Shown here: piece by piece, positions 43,078-51,269 of the stretch
Layout: every line of letters begins with the position of its first letter
Numbering within the stretch: position 1 is the stretch's first letter
Assembly: GCF_030283205.1 (NCBI RefSeq)
Contig: NZ_JASNWF010000030.1
Span: 1-64,000, forward strand
Source: Actinomadura opuntiae
GTDB lineage: Bacteria; Actinomycetota; Actinomycetes; Streptosporangiales; Streptosporangiaceae
Length of the DNA: 64,000 nt
Direction of reading: 5' to 3'
The notes under the pieces: model-generated
Told to the model about the DNA's origin: nothing
What the model saw: only the letters and a program-made list of their open reading frames with translations
Databases searched by the model: none
Made by a program: the position numbers and the translations under genes

Positions 43078-44435
43078 CAGACGTCCTGATCACCCCTGCC
43101 GTCGTGCAGCAGGCCGCCACCACGTTCGCGACCGAGCAGTGGAACATCGGCAGCGCCTGGGACGCCCTGGCCGCGGCGCTGAGCAGCTGCGACGGGATGG
43201 CCGGGCACGCACCGGACAAGGCGGCGGTGGCGTTCGCCCCCCACTACACCAGCGCGGTCCAAGGTGCTTGGCGGGCGTTCCGCGCCGTGATGCGCAGTGT
43301 CGGCGGCATCTCCCTGTGTCTGGGCGCGACCGCGGGCAACTACCTCAGGGCCGATCACCACTCGACCATCAGCACTCCGCCGACCATGGGGTCGGGGGTG
43401 CTGCTCAACCCGCGGGCGCAGTCGCCGTTGCCGCCGTGGCAGCTCGGTCAGCAGGTCGGCAAACAGGTCGTCACCGACAAGGCCATGGCGATGCCGCCGT
43501 CGGTGCTCGGCTCGGCCGGCTCCTCGCTCCCCCGCCAGATCGCCGAGCTGTGGCCCACCGGCGACCCGGGCAAGCTCCGCACCGCGGCCGCGGCCTGGAA
43601 TAGCGCCCACGACAGGCTGACCGCCTCCACCGGGAAACTCGGCACCGCCACCTACTCGGTCACCGAAGGCAACAACACCCGCGACGCCCGCGCCATCGGC
43701 GACGTGTGGAGCAAGCTGTACGCCCCCTGCAACGACGCCACGGTGCTTCAGTCGCTCCCGGACCTGTGCAAGAACATCGCCAACGCCTGCACCAAGTACG
43801 CCGACGCCGTCGAGCACGCCCACCACAAGGCCGAATGGGAACTGGCCGGCGCCGGGGTCGTCGGTGTCATCGTCATCGGGGCTGGCTTGTTCTTCACCCC
43901 CGAGACCGGCGGCGCGTCCGACGCCGGCGCGGTGGCCGCCGACACCGCGCTCGCGATGAGCATCCTCACCCCGATCGCCGGCGCCCTGCTCGGCACCATC
44001 ACGGTGATCGCCGCCGGAGCCCTGGCCGAGCACGTCATCCAGGCCGCCGAGAACAGCGCCGACAAGGCACCCAACGTCCAGCCCAACGACGCCGACACCC
44101 AAGGGCTGGAGAAATCCCTCGAGGGCGCGGTCCAAGGCAACCACGACGACATCGGCGCGGCGCGGCTCCCCGACCTCAATGGGAAATCCTTGGACGAGGC
44201 CGAGCGAGAGCTCGCGGATCAGGGATTCACCCTGCAAGGGGAAACCGCCGGCGGGTACCGCCACTACACTAATCCCGACGGCAGTGAAGTGTGGATCAGG
44301 CCCAATGGTGAAGTGCAGCGCCTCGGCCCCAAGATCGATCCCGGCCCGAACCAGAAGAATTACCATCCGCGCTACGGCCCCGACGGTCTGCGGACGCAGC
44401 AGCATTCCACCGGAGAACGGGTGATTCGGCCATGA
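43074..44435 (+). CDS. Type VII-associated polymorphic toxin candidate
   Basis: 453 residues from GTG 43074 (GTGA overlap with the WXG100 stop); GTG 43062 is also in frame. The N-terminal 100 residues and the segment 130-270 are helical, WXG-like. Two hydrophobic stretches follow (GAGVVGVIVIGAGLFFT; ILTPIAGALLGTITVIAAGA). A linker (NVQPNDADTQG) then leads to a distinct C-terminal module of about 90 residues: LNGKSLDEAERELADQGFTL, YRHYTNPDGSEVWIRPNGEV, YHPRYGPDGLRTQQHSTGER. The organisation (secretion helices, membrane stretch, small charged His-rich C-terminal domain, immunity gene after it) is that of a T7SS effector toxin. The toxic activity is not recognised; a nuclease is a guess. Confidence 0.75.
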   Translation: MTDVLITPAVVQQAATTFATEQWNIGSAWDALAAALSSCDGMAGHAPDKAAVAFAPHYTSAVQGAWRAFRAVMRSVGGISLCLGATAGNYLRADHHSTISTPPTMGSGVLLNPRAQSPLPPWQLGQQVGKQVVTDKAMAMPPSVLGSAGSSLPRQIAELWPTGDPGKLRTAAAAWNSAHDRLTASTGKLGTATYSVTEGNNTRDARAIGDVWSKLYAPCNDATVLQSLPDLCKNIANACTKYADAVEHAHHKAEWELAGAGVVGVIVIGAGLFFTPETGGASDAGAVAADTALAMSILTPIAGALLGTITVIAAGALAEHVIQAAENSADKAPNVQPNDADTQGLEKSLEGAVQGNHDDIGAARLPDLNGKSLDEAERELADQGFTLQGETAGGYRHYTNPDGSEVWIRPNGEVQRLGPKIDPGPNQKNYHPRYGPDGLRTQQHSTGERVIRP

Positions 44436-44809
44436 CATTCGACGCATTCACCAAGGTGGCCCTGGCCTGCGAGGGCTACAGCATCGAGCGGCTGTCGACG
44501 TCGCTTGCCGAGGAGGCCGACTCCGTTGACCTGCAGCTGCGGTGGGGACCGGACCGGCCCGACGTGGTGCTGTCCTTCGCCAACGTCTACTACCTGGAGG
44601 TGGGGCGGCCGCCGGGCCCCGGCGCCGCCCCGCTCAGCGAGCTGGCCGTCACGATCCTGGAGCCCAGCAGCGGGCCCTGGCCGACCGGACTCAACATCGA
44701 CCTGGTGCGGTCGCCGGCGCTTCCGGCGCTGGTGTGGCTGCACGCGGCCGGTCCGGTCCAGCTGAACATCGTGGCCGCCATTGCCACCGCCTACCAAGAG
44801 GTCGGCTGA
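44432..44809 (+). CDS. Probable cognate immunity protein
   Basis: 125 residues; ATG 44432 overlaps the toxin stop (ATGA). Acidic, single-domain alpha/beta protein (TKVALACEGYSIERLSTSLA, DVVLSFANVYYLEVGRPPG). No signal peptide, so it would stay in the cytoplasm where an immunity protein acts. Identified by position; family not recognised. Confidence 0.65.
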   Translation: MTFDAFTKVALACEGYSIERLSTSLAEEADSVDLQLRWGPDRPDVVLSFANVYYLEVGRPPGPGAAPLSELAVTILEPSSGPWPTGLNIDLVRSPALPALVWLHAAGPVQLNIVAAIATAYQEVG

Positions 44810-44923
44810 GGCGAGAACTCCGAAGCCCGGCGGTGTTCTCCTTCGGACCCCGCTCCTGGACCCCCACGTGGTCGTCCAGGGCGAAAGGGGTGCTGCACCT
44901 GCGGTTCAAGGTGCGCCGCCCGG

Positions 44924-46567
44924 TCAGTGGGTCAGGGCTCGGGTGTGCAGGGCGGTGACGGCCTGGCGGGCCGAGAGGATGGCGCCGTGCTGCCAGGCGT
45001 CCATATAGGAGAGCCAGTCCCCCGCGTACAGGACGCGGCCGGTCGGCGCGGTCAGCGGCTTGAGGACGGGGGCGTCGGGGGTCCAGCCCGGGAGGTTGTG
45101 CCAGGCGCCTTCGATGTGCGGGATGTAGCGCCAGGACTGGGAGAAGGACGAGGCGAGCTCGGTCCGGTACTTGGACCCGTAGATGCGTTCGCCGAGGGCG
45201 ACGGCACGCTCCTGACGCTGCCGCGGGGTCATCTTGCCGTACTTGTCGGCGGTCTCGTCGTAGTTGTAGTAGCCGACGATGACGCCCCGCCTGCCGTGGA
45301 AGCCGTGGGAGGGGTGCCACACATGGGTGAGGTCGAGGTCGGTCTCGGTGATGCCGCCGTAGATGCGGTGGTCGGTCTCCCACCAGCGGCTGCGGTACTC
45401 CAGGCCGATCTTGCTGGCGGAGGCGGGGGTGATGGCCCGCAGGGCTGCCTGGACGTCGTCGCCGAGGTTGTGCGGGAGCCCGGCCAGCAGGTGCGGGGGC
45501 ATCGCGGCGATGCAGTAGTCGGCGTCCAGGGTCTTCTGGCGGCCGGCGGCGTCGGTGTAGTGGACGGTCACGCCATCCGGCCGCTGCGTGAGCCGGGACG
45601 CGGCGCAGCCGAGCTTGACCTTGCCGGGGCCGATGGCGCGCGTCAGCGCCCTGGGGATCTGGTCCATGCCGCCGACCGGCTGGAACATCAGCATCGCCTG
45701 GTCGTACTCGAACTCGAAGGAGAAGTAGCGTCCGACGGCGGAGGCGAACACGTCGGAGACGTCGGGAACCGAGCCCAGCGGCGTGCCGGGCTGCCCGGCC
45801 GCGCCGGGATAGGCGGCGAAGCCGCGGTTGGTGCCGCCCTTGTAGGCGAAGCCGTCGGACTTGCCGCCGATCTGTCCCCAGTCCTCCAGGAACGACAGGA
45901 GCGCGGTGCGGTCGTCGCCGGTCAGGTCGGCGTCCAGGGCGCCGCTGCCGGCGGCCTTGGCGAGCAGTTCGCTCACGTACCCGTAGACGTCCGCCTTGGC
46001 CGTCCGGTACCGCATGGGGTGCCCGGGTTTCATGCCGGAGGACTCGTTGTAGATGTAGGCGTCGGCGTTGATGTTGGTGAACACCTCGATCGGGACGCCG
46101 AGTTCCCTGCAGTAGTCGAGCGTGACCATCCACTGGGCGAGCCTCGCGGGCCCGGCGTTGAGGTACTGGCCCTCGCTGAAGCCGGCGACCTGCTTGTTGC
46201 CGAACAGGTCGGTCTGCGCGGTGCCGCCGCGCACCGTGAAGTTGCGGCCGCCCGTCCGGTCGCGCGGTTCCAGGATCGTGCAGCGGTACCCGGCCTTGCC
46301 GAGTTCGTAGGCCGAGACGAGGCCGGCGATGCCGCCGCCGAGGATGACGACGCTGGCGGCACTGCGCCCGGTGAGGTGGAAGTCGGCCGGGCTGAGGGGC
46401 CGGAACGGCGGCGCGGCCGCAGTGGCCTCGGCCGGTGCGAGCCCGAGCGCTCCCATCGCCGCGAACATCGTGCCCGCGCCGCCCGTCAGCCCCACCGCGC
46501 GCAGGAAGCCCCTGCGCGTCTGCCCGTGCCGCGTCCGCTGGATCTGTGCCAAGGCGCATCTCCCCAC
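44924..46567 (-). CDS. Tat-exported flavin amine oxidase
   Basis: 547 residues. Twin-arginine signal TRRGFLRAVGLTGGAGTMFA near residue 17. FAD site VVILGGGIAGLVSAYELGKA, then the GG-RN motif RTGGRNFTVRGG. The C-terminal FAD loop is LYAGDWLSYMDAWQHGAILS. This is the monoamine oxidase/L-amino-acid oxidase family, oxidising an amine to an imine with H2O2. It is last on the minus-strand catabolic run, 118 bp after the GMC gene. That suggests, but does not prove, co-transcription; an exported amine oxidase could act on an amine-bearing substrate before uptake. Confidence 0.9.
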   Translation of the reverse strand: MGRCALAQIQRTRHGQTRRGFLRAVGLTGGAGTMFAAMGALGLAPAEATAAAPPFRPLSPADFHLTGRSAASVVILGGGIAGLVSAYELGKAGYRCTILEPRDRTGGRNFTVRGGTAQTDLFGNKQVAGFSEGQYLNAGPARLAQWMVTLDYCRELGVPIEVFTNINADAYIYNESSGMKPGHPMRYRTAKADVYGYVSELLAKAAGSGALDADLTGDDRTALLSFLEDWGQIGGKSDGFAYKGGTNRGFAAYPGAAGQPGTPLGSVPDVSDVFASAVGRYFSFEFEYDQAMLMFQPVGGMDQIPRALTRAIGPGKVKLGCAASRLTQRPDGVTVHYTDAAGRQKTLDADYCIAAMPPHLLAGLPHNLGDDVQAALRAITPASASKIGLEYRSRWWETDHRIYGGITETDLDLTHVWHPSHGFHGRRGVIVGYYNYDETADKYGKMTPRQRQERAVALGERIYGSKYRTELASSFSQSWRYIPHIEGAWHNLPGWTPDAPVLKPLTAPTGRVLYAGDWLSYMDAWQHGAILSARQAVTALHTRALTH

Positions 46568-46685
46568 AAGAAGATCGTTCCGTCGATGCGCCGACGATCT
46601 TCATTTCGGGACGTTTCGAGCGGAGTGCTCCGCTGTGAACTTCACGTGTCCTGCACCACTGCCCTGTGCGGGCGCGGCAACGGCG

Positions 46686-48236
46686 TCACTGCCCTTTCGC
46701 TGCCGGCAGGAGGCCGTCCATGGCCTCGACGGACCGGACGACCAGGGCGACGGCGGTGAGAGTGGGGTTGCAGGCGGTGGCGGTGGGGATGACGCCGTTG
46801 CCGCCGATGAACAGGTTGCGGTATCCCCAGACGCGGCCGCGGTCGTCGCAGATGCTGGTGCCGTCGTCGACGGCGCCCATCCGGACGCTGCCCTGGTAGT
46901 GCAGGGAACTGCCCGCCGGGAGCAGGTCGGGGACGCGGGTCTGCTCGCCGAGTTCGGCGGCGAGTGCTTCCAGTTCCTTGACGGCGCGGTGGACCTGGTC
47001 CCAGTCGTTGCCGGTGAGTGCGTAGTCGATGTGGATGCGCGGCATTCCGCGTTCGTCGAGGTCGTCGTCGTCGAACCAGACCCGGTCGTCGGCCTGGATG
47101 TCCTTGGGCAGGAACCAGCCGAGACCGACCATGGGCCGCGGGTCGGGCCGGTCACCGACGTGGATCGCGATGGGTGAGGCGTCCAGCTGCATGACCTGGC
47201 CGTGGAAGGGGTGGACCCCGTCGGTGAACGGGACCCACGACACTCCGGTGAGGGTGTCGCGGGGGTCGGTCGCGGTCGCTCCCCGGTCGGTTTCGGTGGG
47301 CAGGTCGAGGCGGGCGCCGACGACGACCTGAGGCTGGTCGTTGAGGTAGCGGCCGAGTGCGGGCGGCCGCAGCCCCGACGCCCACAGCAGCTGCGGCGTG
47401 CGTAGCGCGTCGCAGGCCACCGCGACGACGTCGGCGTGGACGGTGAACACCGAGCCGGTGCGGGTATCGAGGACCTCGGCGCCGGTGACGCGGTCACCGT
47501 CCAGCAGCAGCCGGCGGGCGAGCGCGTCGGGCCGGATGGTGAGCCGGCCGTCGGTGTCGCCGAGGATGGTGTCGGCTCCGGTCCAGCGTGGGAGCCCGTC
47601 CCGGTCGGGTGCGGGGGCGCAGGCCAGGGGCATCGGGCCGGTCTTACGCCCGTCGGGCAGCAGGTGGTCGTAGCGCTCGGCCAGCTTCTGCCGGATGACG
47701 CCGGCGGCGTGGGTGGCGCGGAGCCCGGTGGTGGTGGTGTTGAGGAGCCGGTCCGCGGCGTCCAGGGCGGCGTCCATTTCCGCGGCGTCGATGAAGGGGA
47801 TGCGTTCGCTGCCGCCGGGGCGGGGAACCGCGCAGGTCCAGTGGGCGCCCATCCCTCCGACGTTGGCAGAGTAAGCGGCGGCGGGCATGCCGTCCTGGCC
47901 GTCGCCGCTTCCATCGTCGTTGCGGATCAGCAGGGTGCCGGGCCGGGCGCGCAGCGGGCGGGCGCCGAAGGGCCGGAACCCTTCGGGCTGGGGTCCGCTG
48001 ACACGTTCCTGCAGCTGCTTGCGGAGGCCGGCCGGGACGTTGCGCACGTTCTCGCCGGCGGCGTCGGTGAGCCGGGGGCCTGCTTCCAGGATGAGGACCG
48101 ACGCTGCCGGGAACGCGTCGAGTGCACGGCGTGCAAAGGCCGCCCCCGCTGGGCCGCTGCCGATGACCAGCAGGTCGACACGCTCATCGGCAAGACTGCC
48201 GCTGGTGGGGTCTGTGCTGATGGGCTGGTGGGTCAT
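46686..48236 (-). CDS. GMC/pyranose-oxidase-like flavoprotein, likely glycoside C3-oxidase
   Basis: 516 residues from ATG 48236 (ATGA overlap with the upstream gene). FAD-binding LLVIGSGPAGAAFARRAL, GGMGAHWTCAVPR, and the C-terminal signature FIGGNGVIPTATACNPTLTA shared with pyranose oxidases and CarA-type C-glycoside 3-oxidases. It is predicted to oxidise C3 of the glycone to a 3-keto-glycoside, which the downstream-acting lyase needs. No signal peptide, so cytoplasmic. The next two genes upstream in the operon are the putative lyase subunits. Confidence 0.85.
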   Translation of the reverse strand: MTHQPISTDPTSGSLADERVDLLVIGSGPAGAAFARRALDAFPAASVLILEAGPRLTDAAGENVRNVPAGLRKQLQERVSGPQPEGFRPFGARPLRARPGTLLIRNDDGSGDGQDGMPAAAYSANVGGMGAHWTCAVPRPGGSERIPFIDAAEMDAALDAADRLLNTTTTGLRATHAAGVIRQKLAERYDHLLPDGRKTGPMPLACAPAPDRDGLPRWTGADTILGDTDGRLTIRPDALARRLLLDGDRVTGAEVLDTRTGSVFTVHADVVAVACDALRTPQLLWASGLRPPALGRYLNDQPQVVVGARLDLPTETDRGATATDPRDTLTGVSWVPFTDGVHPFHGQVMQLDASPIAIHVGDRPDPRPMVGLGWFLPKDIQADDRVWFDDDDLDERGMPRIHIDYALTGNDWDQVHRAVKELEALAAELGEQTRVPDLLPAGSSLHYQGSVRMGAVDDGTSICDDRGRVWGYRNLFIGGNGVIPTATACNPTLTAVALVVRSVEAMDGLLPAAKGQ

Positions 48237-49258
48237 GAGGTCGCCAGGGAGGCGAAGACCCGCTCGCTGAGCCGATGCTGGGCGGCGACCATGTCGAAGG
48301 GGTCGTCGGTGTCGTTCCAGTGCCAGCCCTCCCATTCGGTGGAGATGTAGCCCTGGTAGCCGGCGGCGACGAGGTCGCGCAGCAGGATGTCGTGCGGGAC
48401 GGAGGGTTCGTTGCCGTCGGTGTCGATGTCGTAGAACTTGGCGTGGACGTGGACGACCCACGGCATGATCGTCGTCCAGTCCGTGGGGTCCATGTGGCCG
48501 AACAGGCCGACCGAGTTGGTGCCGATCCGCACCGACACATCGTCGCCGCCGAACCGGTCGTTGAGCTCACGCATGGTCTTGAACCGGGCGCCCTGCTCGG
48601 CGTCGTCGGTGATGAGCGGCTCGGTGTGGAAGGCGTTCCACTGGTCGCGGAAGGCGGTCAGGAGCTGCTCGGGCACGCCCTTGCTGCGGTAGGTGGTCAG
48701 CATGCTGGGCGGCATCCGGGTCAGGGAGGCGCCCCAGTCGGGGATGAATCCCAGGTGCGGGGAGCCCAGCTTTTCGTAGCGCTCGAGCAGGGCCTGCATT
48801 TTCGGGTGCCGGACGCTGTGCGGGCTGTGGATCTCCATGCCGAGTACGAGGTTGAGCCGTTCGGCGTGCGGCAGGAGGCGTTCCATCAGGTCGGGGGTGA
48901 CCGAGTGCTGGACGCGGACGGTCGGGAACCCCAGGGTGTGGGCGGCCTCCAGCTGGGCGAGCATGTACTCCTCCAGCTCGTCCTCGGTCAGCAGCCGATC
49001 GTGGCGCAGGCCGGCGTCGGCGTTGGCGCCCAGGCATGACAGCTCAAGCCCTGCCTGATCGACCAGGGTGCAGAAGTGGCGGGTGAACCCATCGGGCAGC
49101 CGGGGGAAGCCGCGGATGCTCTGGAAGCCGACGACCTCCAGGCCCGGGCCGAGGCCGCGTTCACCGGCGATGCGGATGAGGTCTTCGAAGGTGTACTGGC
49201 GAGCGTGGTAGTAGGGGGTGAAGCTGTAGAGGGTCACACCCAGCTTGGGCAGGCTCAT
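48233..49258 (-). CDS. Sugar-phosphate isomerase/epimerase-like protein, probable C-glycoside deglycosidase alpha subunit
   Basis: 341 residues, xylose-isomerase-like TIM barrel (GVTLYSFTPYYHARQYTFED; GMEIHSPHS; HVHAKFYDID; STEWEGWHWN). Metal-site candidates are Glu and His in these blocks. Paired with a DUF6379 protein, this is the alpha subunit arrangement of C-glycoside deglycosidases (DgpB/DgpC, CarB/CarC, DfgA/DfgB). Those cleave the C-C bond of 3-keto-C-glycosides by metal-assisted elimination. It overlaps both neighbours by 4 bp, so production is coupled. The substrate class cannot be read from sequence. Confidence 0.85.
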   Translation of the reverse strand: MSLPKLGVTLYSFTPYYHARQYTFEDLIRIAGERGLGPGLEVVGFQSIRGFPRLPDGFTRHFCTLVDQAGLELSCLGANADAGLRHDRLLTEDELEEYMLAQLEAAHTLGFPTVRVQHSVTPDLMERLLPHAERLNLVLGMEIHSPHSVRHPKMQALLERYEKLGSPHLGFIPDWGASLTRMPPSMLTTYRSKGVPEQLLTAFRDQWNAFHTEPLITDDAEQGARFKTMRELNDRFGGDDVSVRIGTNSVGLFGHMDPTDWTTIMPWVVHVHAKFYDIDTDGNEPSVPHDILLRDLVAAGYQGYISTEWEGWHWNDTDDPFDMVAAQHRLSERVFASLATS

Positions 49259-49707
49259 TCGGCGGTCTCCTTGGCGGGAGCGTTCTTCTCAGCGGGCGCG
49301 GTCTTGGTGGCGGGCATGTTGGTGGCGGGCATCGTCTTGATGGAGCGTTCGGTCATCAGCAGCGGCTTGCCTGCGACGGGCAGGTAGGGGATGCGGACGC
49401 CGAGTGTGACCTCCAGTTCGTGCTCGCCCCTGGAGACGTCGGCGTCGGCCGCCACGCGGACGATGCCGTCGTCGAGCACGTACCAGACGTCGTCCCAGGC
49501 TTGCTTGGCCTCGGCCAAGGTGCGGGCGCGGCCGTTCACCTCGAAGGTGATCGCTTCCGCGGGGGCGCGGACCCCGTCGAGGGTGATGTCGAGCTGTTCG
49601 ATCGAGCTGACGGGCAGAGCGCGGTACCACGGAAGCCGTACGGCCAGTTCGTAGCCGTCGGGCGTGGCCGCCAGGGAGTCATCGACGATGATGCGTTCAC
49701 GGAACAC
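49255..49707 (-). CDS. DUF6379 protein, probable C-glycoside deglycosidase beta subunit
   Basis: 150 residues. Beta-rich core with the family segments YELAVRLPWYRALPVSSIEQ, DDVWYVLDDGI and GVRIPYLPVAGKPLLMTE. DUF6379 is the beta subunit of two-component C-glycoside deglycosidases. The last 30 residues are an unusual Ala/Pro/Lys/Glu tail (repeating PAT/PAK) not expected in the core family, perhaps a flexible extension. Start ATG 49707 follows livF by 51 bp. Confidence 0.82.
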   Translation of the reverse strand: MFRERIIVDDSLAATPDGYELAVRLPWYRALPVSSIEQLDITLDGVRAPAEAITFEVNGRARTLAEAKQAWDDVWYVLDDGIVRVAADADVSRGEHELEVTLGVRIPYLPVAGKPLLMTERSIKTMPATNMPATKTAPAEKNAPAKETAE

Positions 49708-49758
49708 TGCAGGAGCTCCTTGGCCGGGTGGTGGTTCGGTGGGGCAGAGGGCGGTGAT

Positions 49759-50493
49759 TCAGAGGGCGGTGGCACCGAGGTAGCTGGAGACCAGCACGTC
49801 TCGTTTGGCCAGCAGGTTGGCGGCGGTGTCGTGTTCGGCGAGGTTTCCGTGCGCGAGCACGTATCCGCGGTCGGCGTTCTCCAGGGCGACTTGGACCTGC
49901 TGTTCGACCAGCAGGACACCGGCTCCCGATTCGTCGGCGTAGCGGCGAACGACCGGCATGAGGCGTTCCACGATGACGGGGGCGAGGCCTTTGCTGAGTT
50001 CGTCGACCATCAGGACGGTGGGGCGGCGGGCCAGGGCGCGGGCCATGCCGAGCATCTGTTGTTCCCCGCCCGACAGCAGGCCGGCGCGGCGGGAGCGCAG
50101 CGGCTTGAGTTCGGGGAAGTAGTCGTAGGCGATCTGGGGGTCGAGGCGGTGCAGCCGCAGGTGTTCCTCGACGGTGAGCCCGTGGAAGATGCCGCGCCGC
50201 TCCGACATGTGCACCAGGCCCGCGCGGGCGATGTCGTGGGGGCGGTGCTTGCCGAGGTCTTGCCCGTTGAGCCGAACGGTGCCCGACATCGGGGTGATGG
50301 TGCGCGAGACGGCCTTGAGGGTGGTGGACTTTCCGGCGCCGTTGGGGCCGAGCAGCGCCACGACCTCGCCTGGTCCGACCGTGAGGCTGAGGTCGCGCAG
50401 CACAGCGGCGCCGAAGTACCCCGCCGACAGGCCGCGGATTTCCAGCAGCGGCGCCGTCGGGCTCGTCGCTGGGCTGGGTGTTGGGGCGGTCAT
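49759..50493 (-). CDS. ABC transporter ATPase, LivF type
   Basis: 244 residues: Walker A GPNGAGKST, Q-loop, signature LSGGEQQMLGMARALA, Walker B VLMVDELSKGLAP. The HMSERRGIF and ELSKGLAP motifs are LivF-like. Works with the LivG-like ATPase and fused permease. ATG overlaps the livG stop (ATGA). Confidence 0.93.
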   Translation of the reverse strand: MTAPTPSPATSPTAPLLEIRGLSAGYFGAAVLRDLSLTVGPGEVVALLGPNGAGKSTTLKAVSRTITPMSGTVRLNGQDLGKHRPHDIARAGLVHMSERRGIFHGLTVEEHLRLHRLDPQIAYDYFPELKPLRSRRAGLLSGGEQQMLGMARALARRPTVLMVDELSKGLAPVIVERLMPVVRRYADESGAGVLLVEQQVQVALENADRGYVLAHGNLAEHDTAANLLAKRDVLVSSYLGATAL

Positions 50494-51269
50494 GGGCGGT
50501 CTCCTGCCGGGCTTCCGGGGCGGTCGGCTTCGGGGCTGGCGGCGCGGCCGAGGTAGGCGGCGATGACGTCCTGGTTGGTCTGGATCTGCTGGGGGGTGCC
50601 TTCGGCCAGGACGCTGCCGAAGTCGAGGACCACGATCCGGTCGCAGACCCCCAGCACCAGGGCCATGTCGTGGTCGACCAGCAGCACTCCGGTGCCGGCG
50701 TCGACGACCGACCGGAGCCTGGTCGCCAGCAGGCTGCTTTCCGCGGTGTTGAGGCCGGCGGCGGGTTCGTCCAGCAGCAGCACGTCCGGCCTGCCGGCCA
50801 GGGCGCGGCCGAGGTCGACCAGTTTGCGCTGGCCGGCGGCGAGCCCGTCGCTGGGCTGGTGCAGCAGGTCCTGGATGCCGAGCAGTTCGGCGATCTGCTC
50901 GTCGTGGCGGGCGCGGCCGCGCACCGTTTCGGTGAGGGTCTGCCGCCAGTTGGGCCGGTAGGCGCCGACGGTGAGGTTCTCCTGCACGGTCAGGTCGTCG
51001 TACAGGTCGGCGGCCTGCCAGGACCGGCCGAGTCCGGCACGGGCCCGCGCGTAGGCGCGCCGGCGGGACAGGTCGTACTCGCCGAGCCGGACGGTGCCGG
51101 TGGCCTTGGTGAATCCGCTGACCGCGTCGATGAGGGTGGTCTTGCCGGCTCCGTTGGGGCCGATCAGTCCGACCAGTTCGCCGGGTGCGACGGTGAGGGT
51201 GACGCCGTTGAGGGCGGTCACTCCGCCGTAGCGGACGGTCAGGTCGGTGACGTGCAGGGTCTTGGTCAC
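50490..51269 (-). CDS. ABC transporter ATPase, LivG type
   Basis: 259 residues from GTG 51269, which overlaps the permease stop (GTGA). Walker A GPNGAGKTT, GLGRSWQAADLYDDLTVQEN (LivG-type), degenerate signature LAAGQRKLVDLGRAL, Walker B VLLLDEPAAGLNTAE, and the LivG C-terminal VLDFGSVLAEGTPQQIQ. The signature reads LAAGQ rather than LSGGQ, as in many LivG proteins. Confidence 0.93.
   Translation of the reverse strand: MTKTLHVTDLTVRYGGVTALNGVTLTVAPGELVGLIGPNGAGKTTLIDAVSGFTKATGTVRLGEYDLSRRRAYARARAGLGRSWQAADLYDDLTVQENLTVGAYRPNWRQTLTETVRGRARHDEQIAELLGIQDLLHQPSDGLAAGQRKLVDLGRALAGRPDVLLLDEPAAGLNTAESSLLATRLRSVVDAGTGVLLVDHDMALVLGVCDRIVVLDFGSVLAEGTPQQIQTNQDVIAAYLGRAASPEADRPGSPAGDRP

Noticed and set aside
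44924..46567. Amine oxidase as an Hpg-cluster amino-acid oxidase
   Set aside because: It is 25 kb from the cluster, sits in an unrelated operon and is predicted to be exported.
44927..46759. 610-codon plus-strand frame opposite the amine oxidase
   Set aside because: Val/Gly/Glu-rich shadow frame with no domains. The minus strand carries a Tat signal and FAD motifs.
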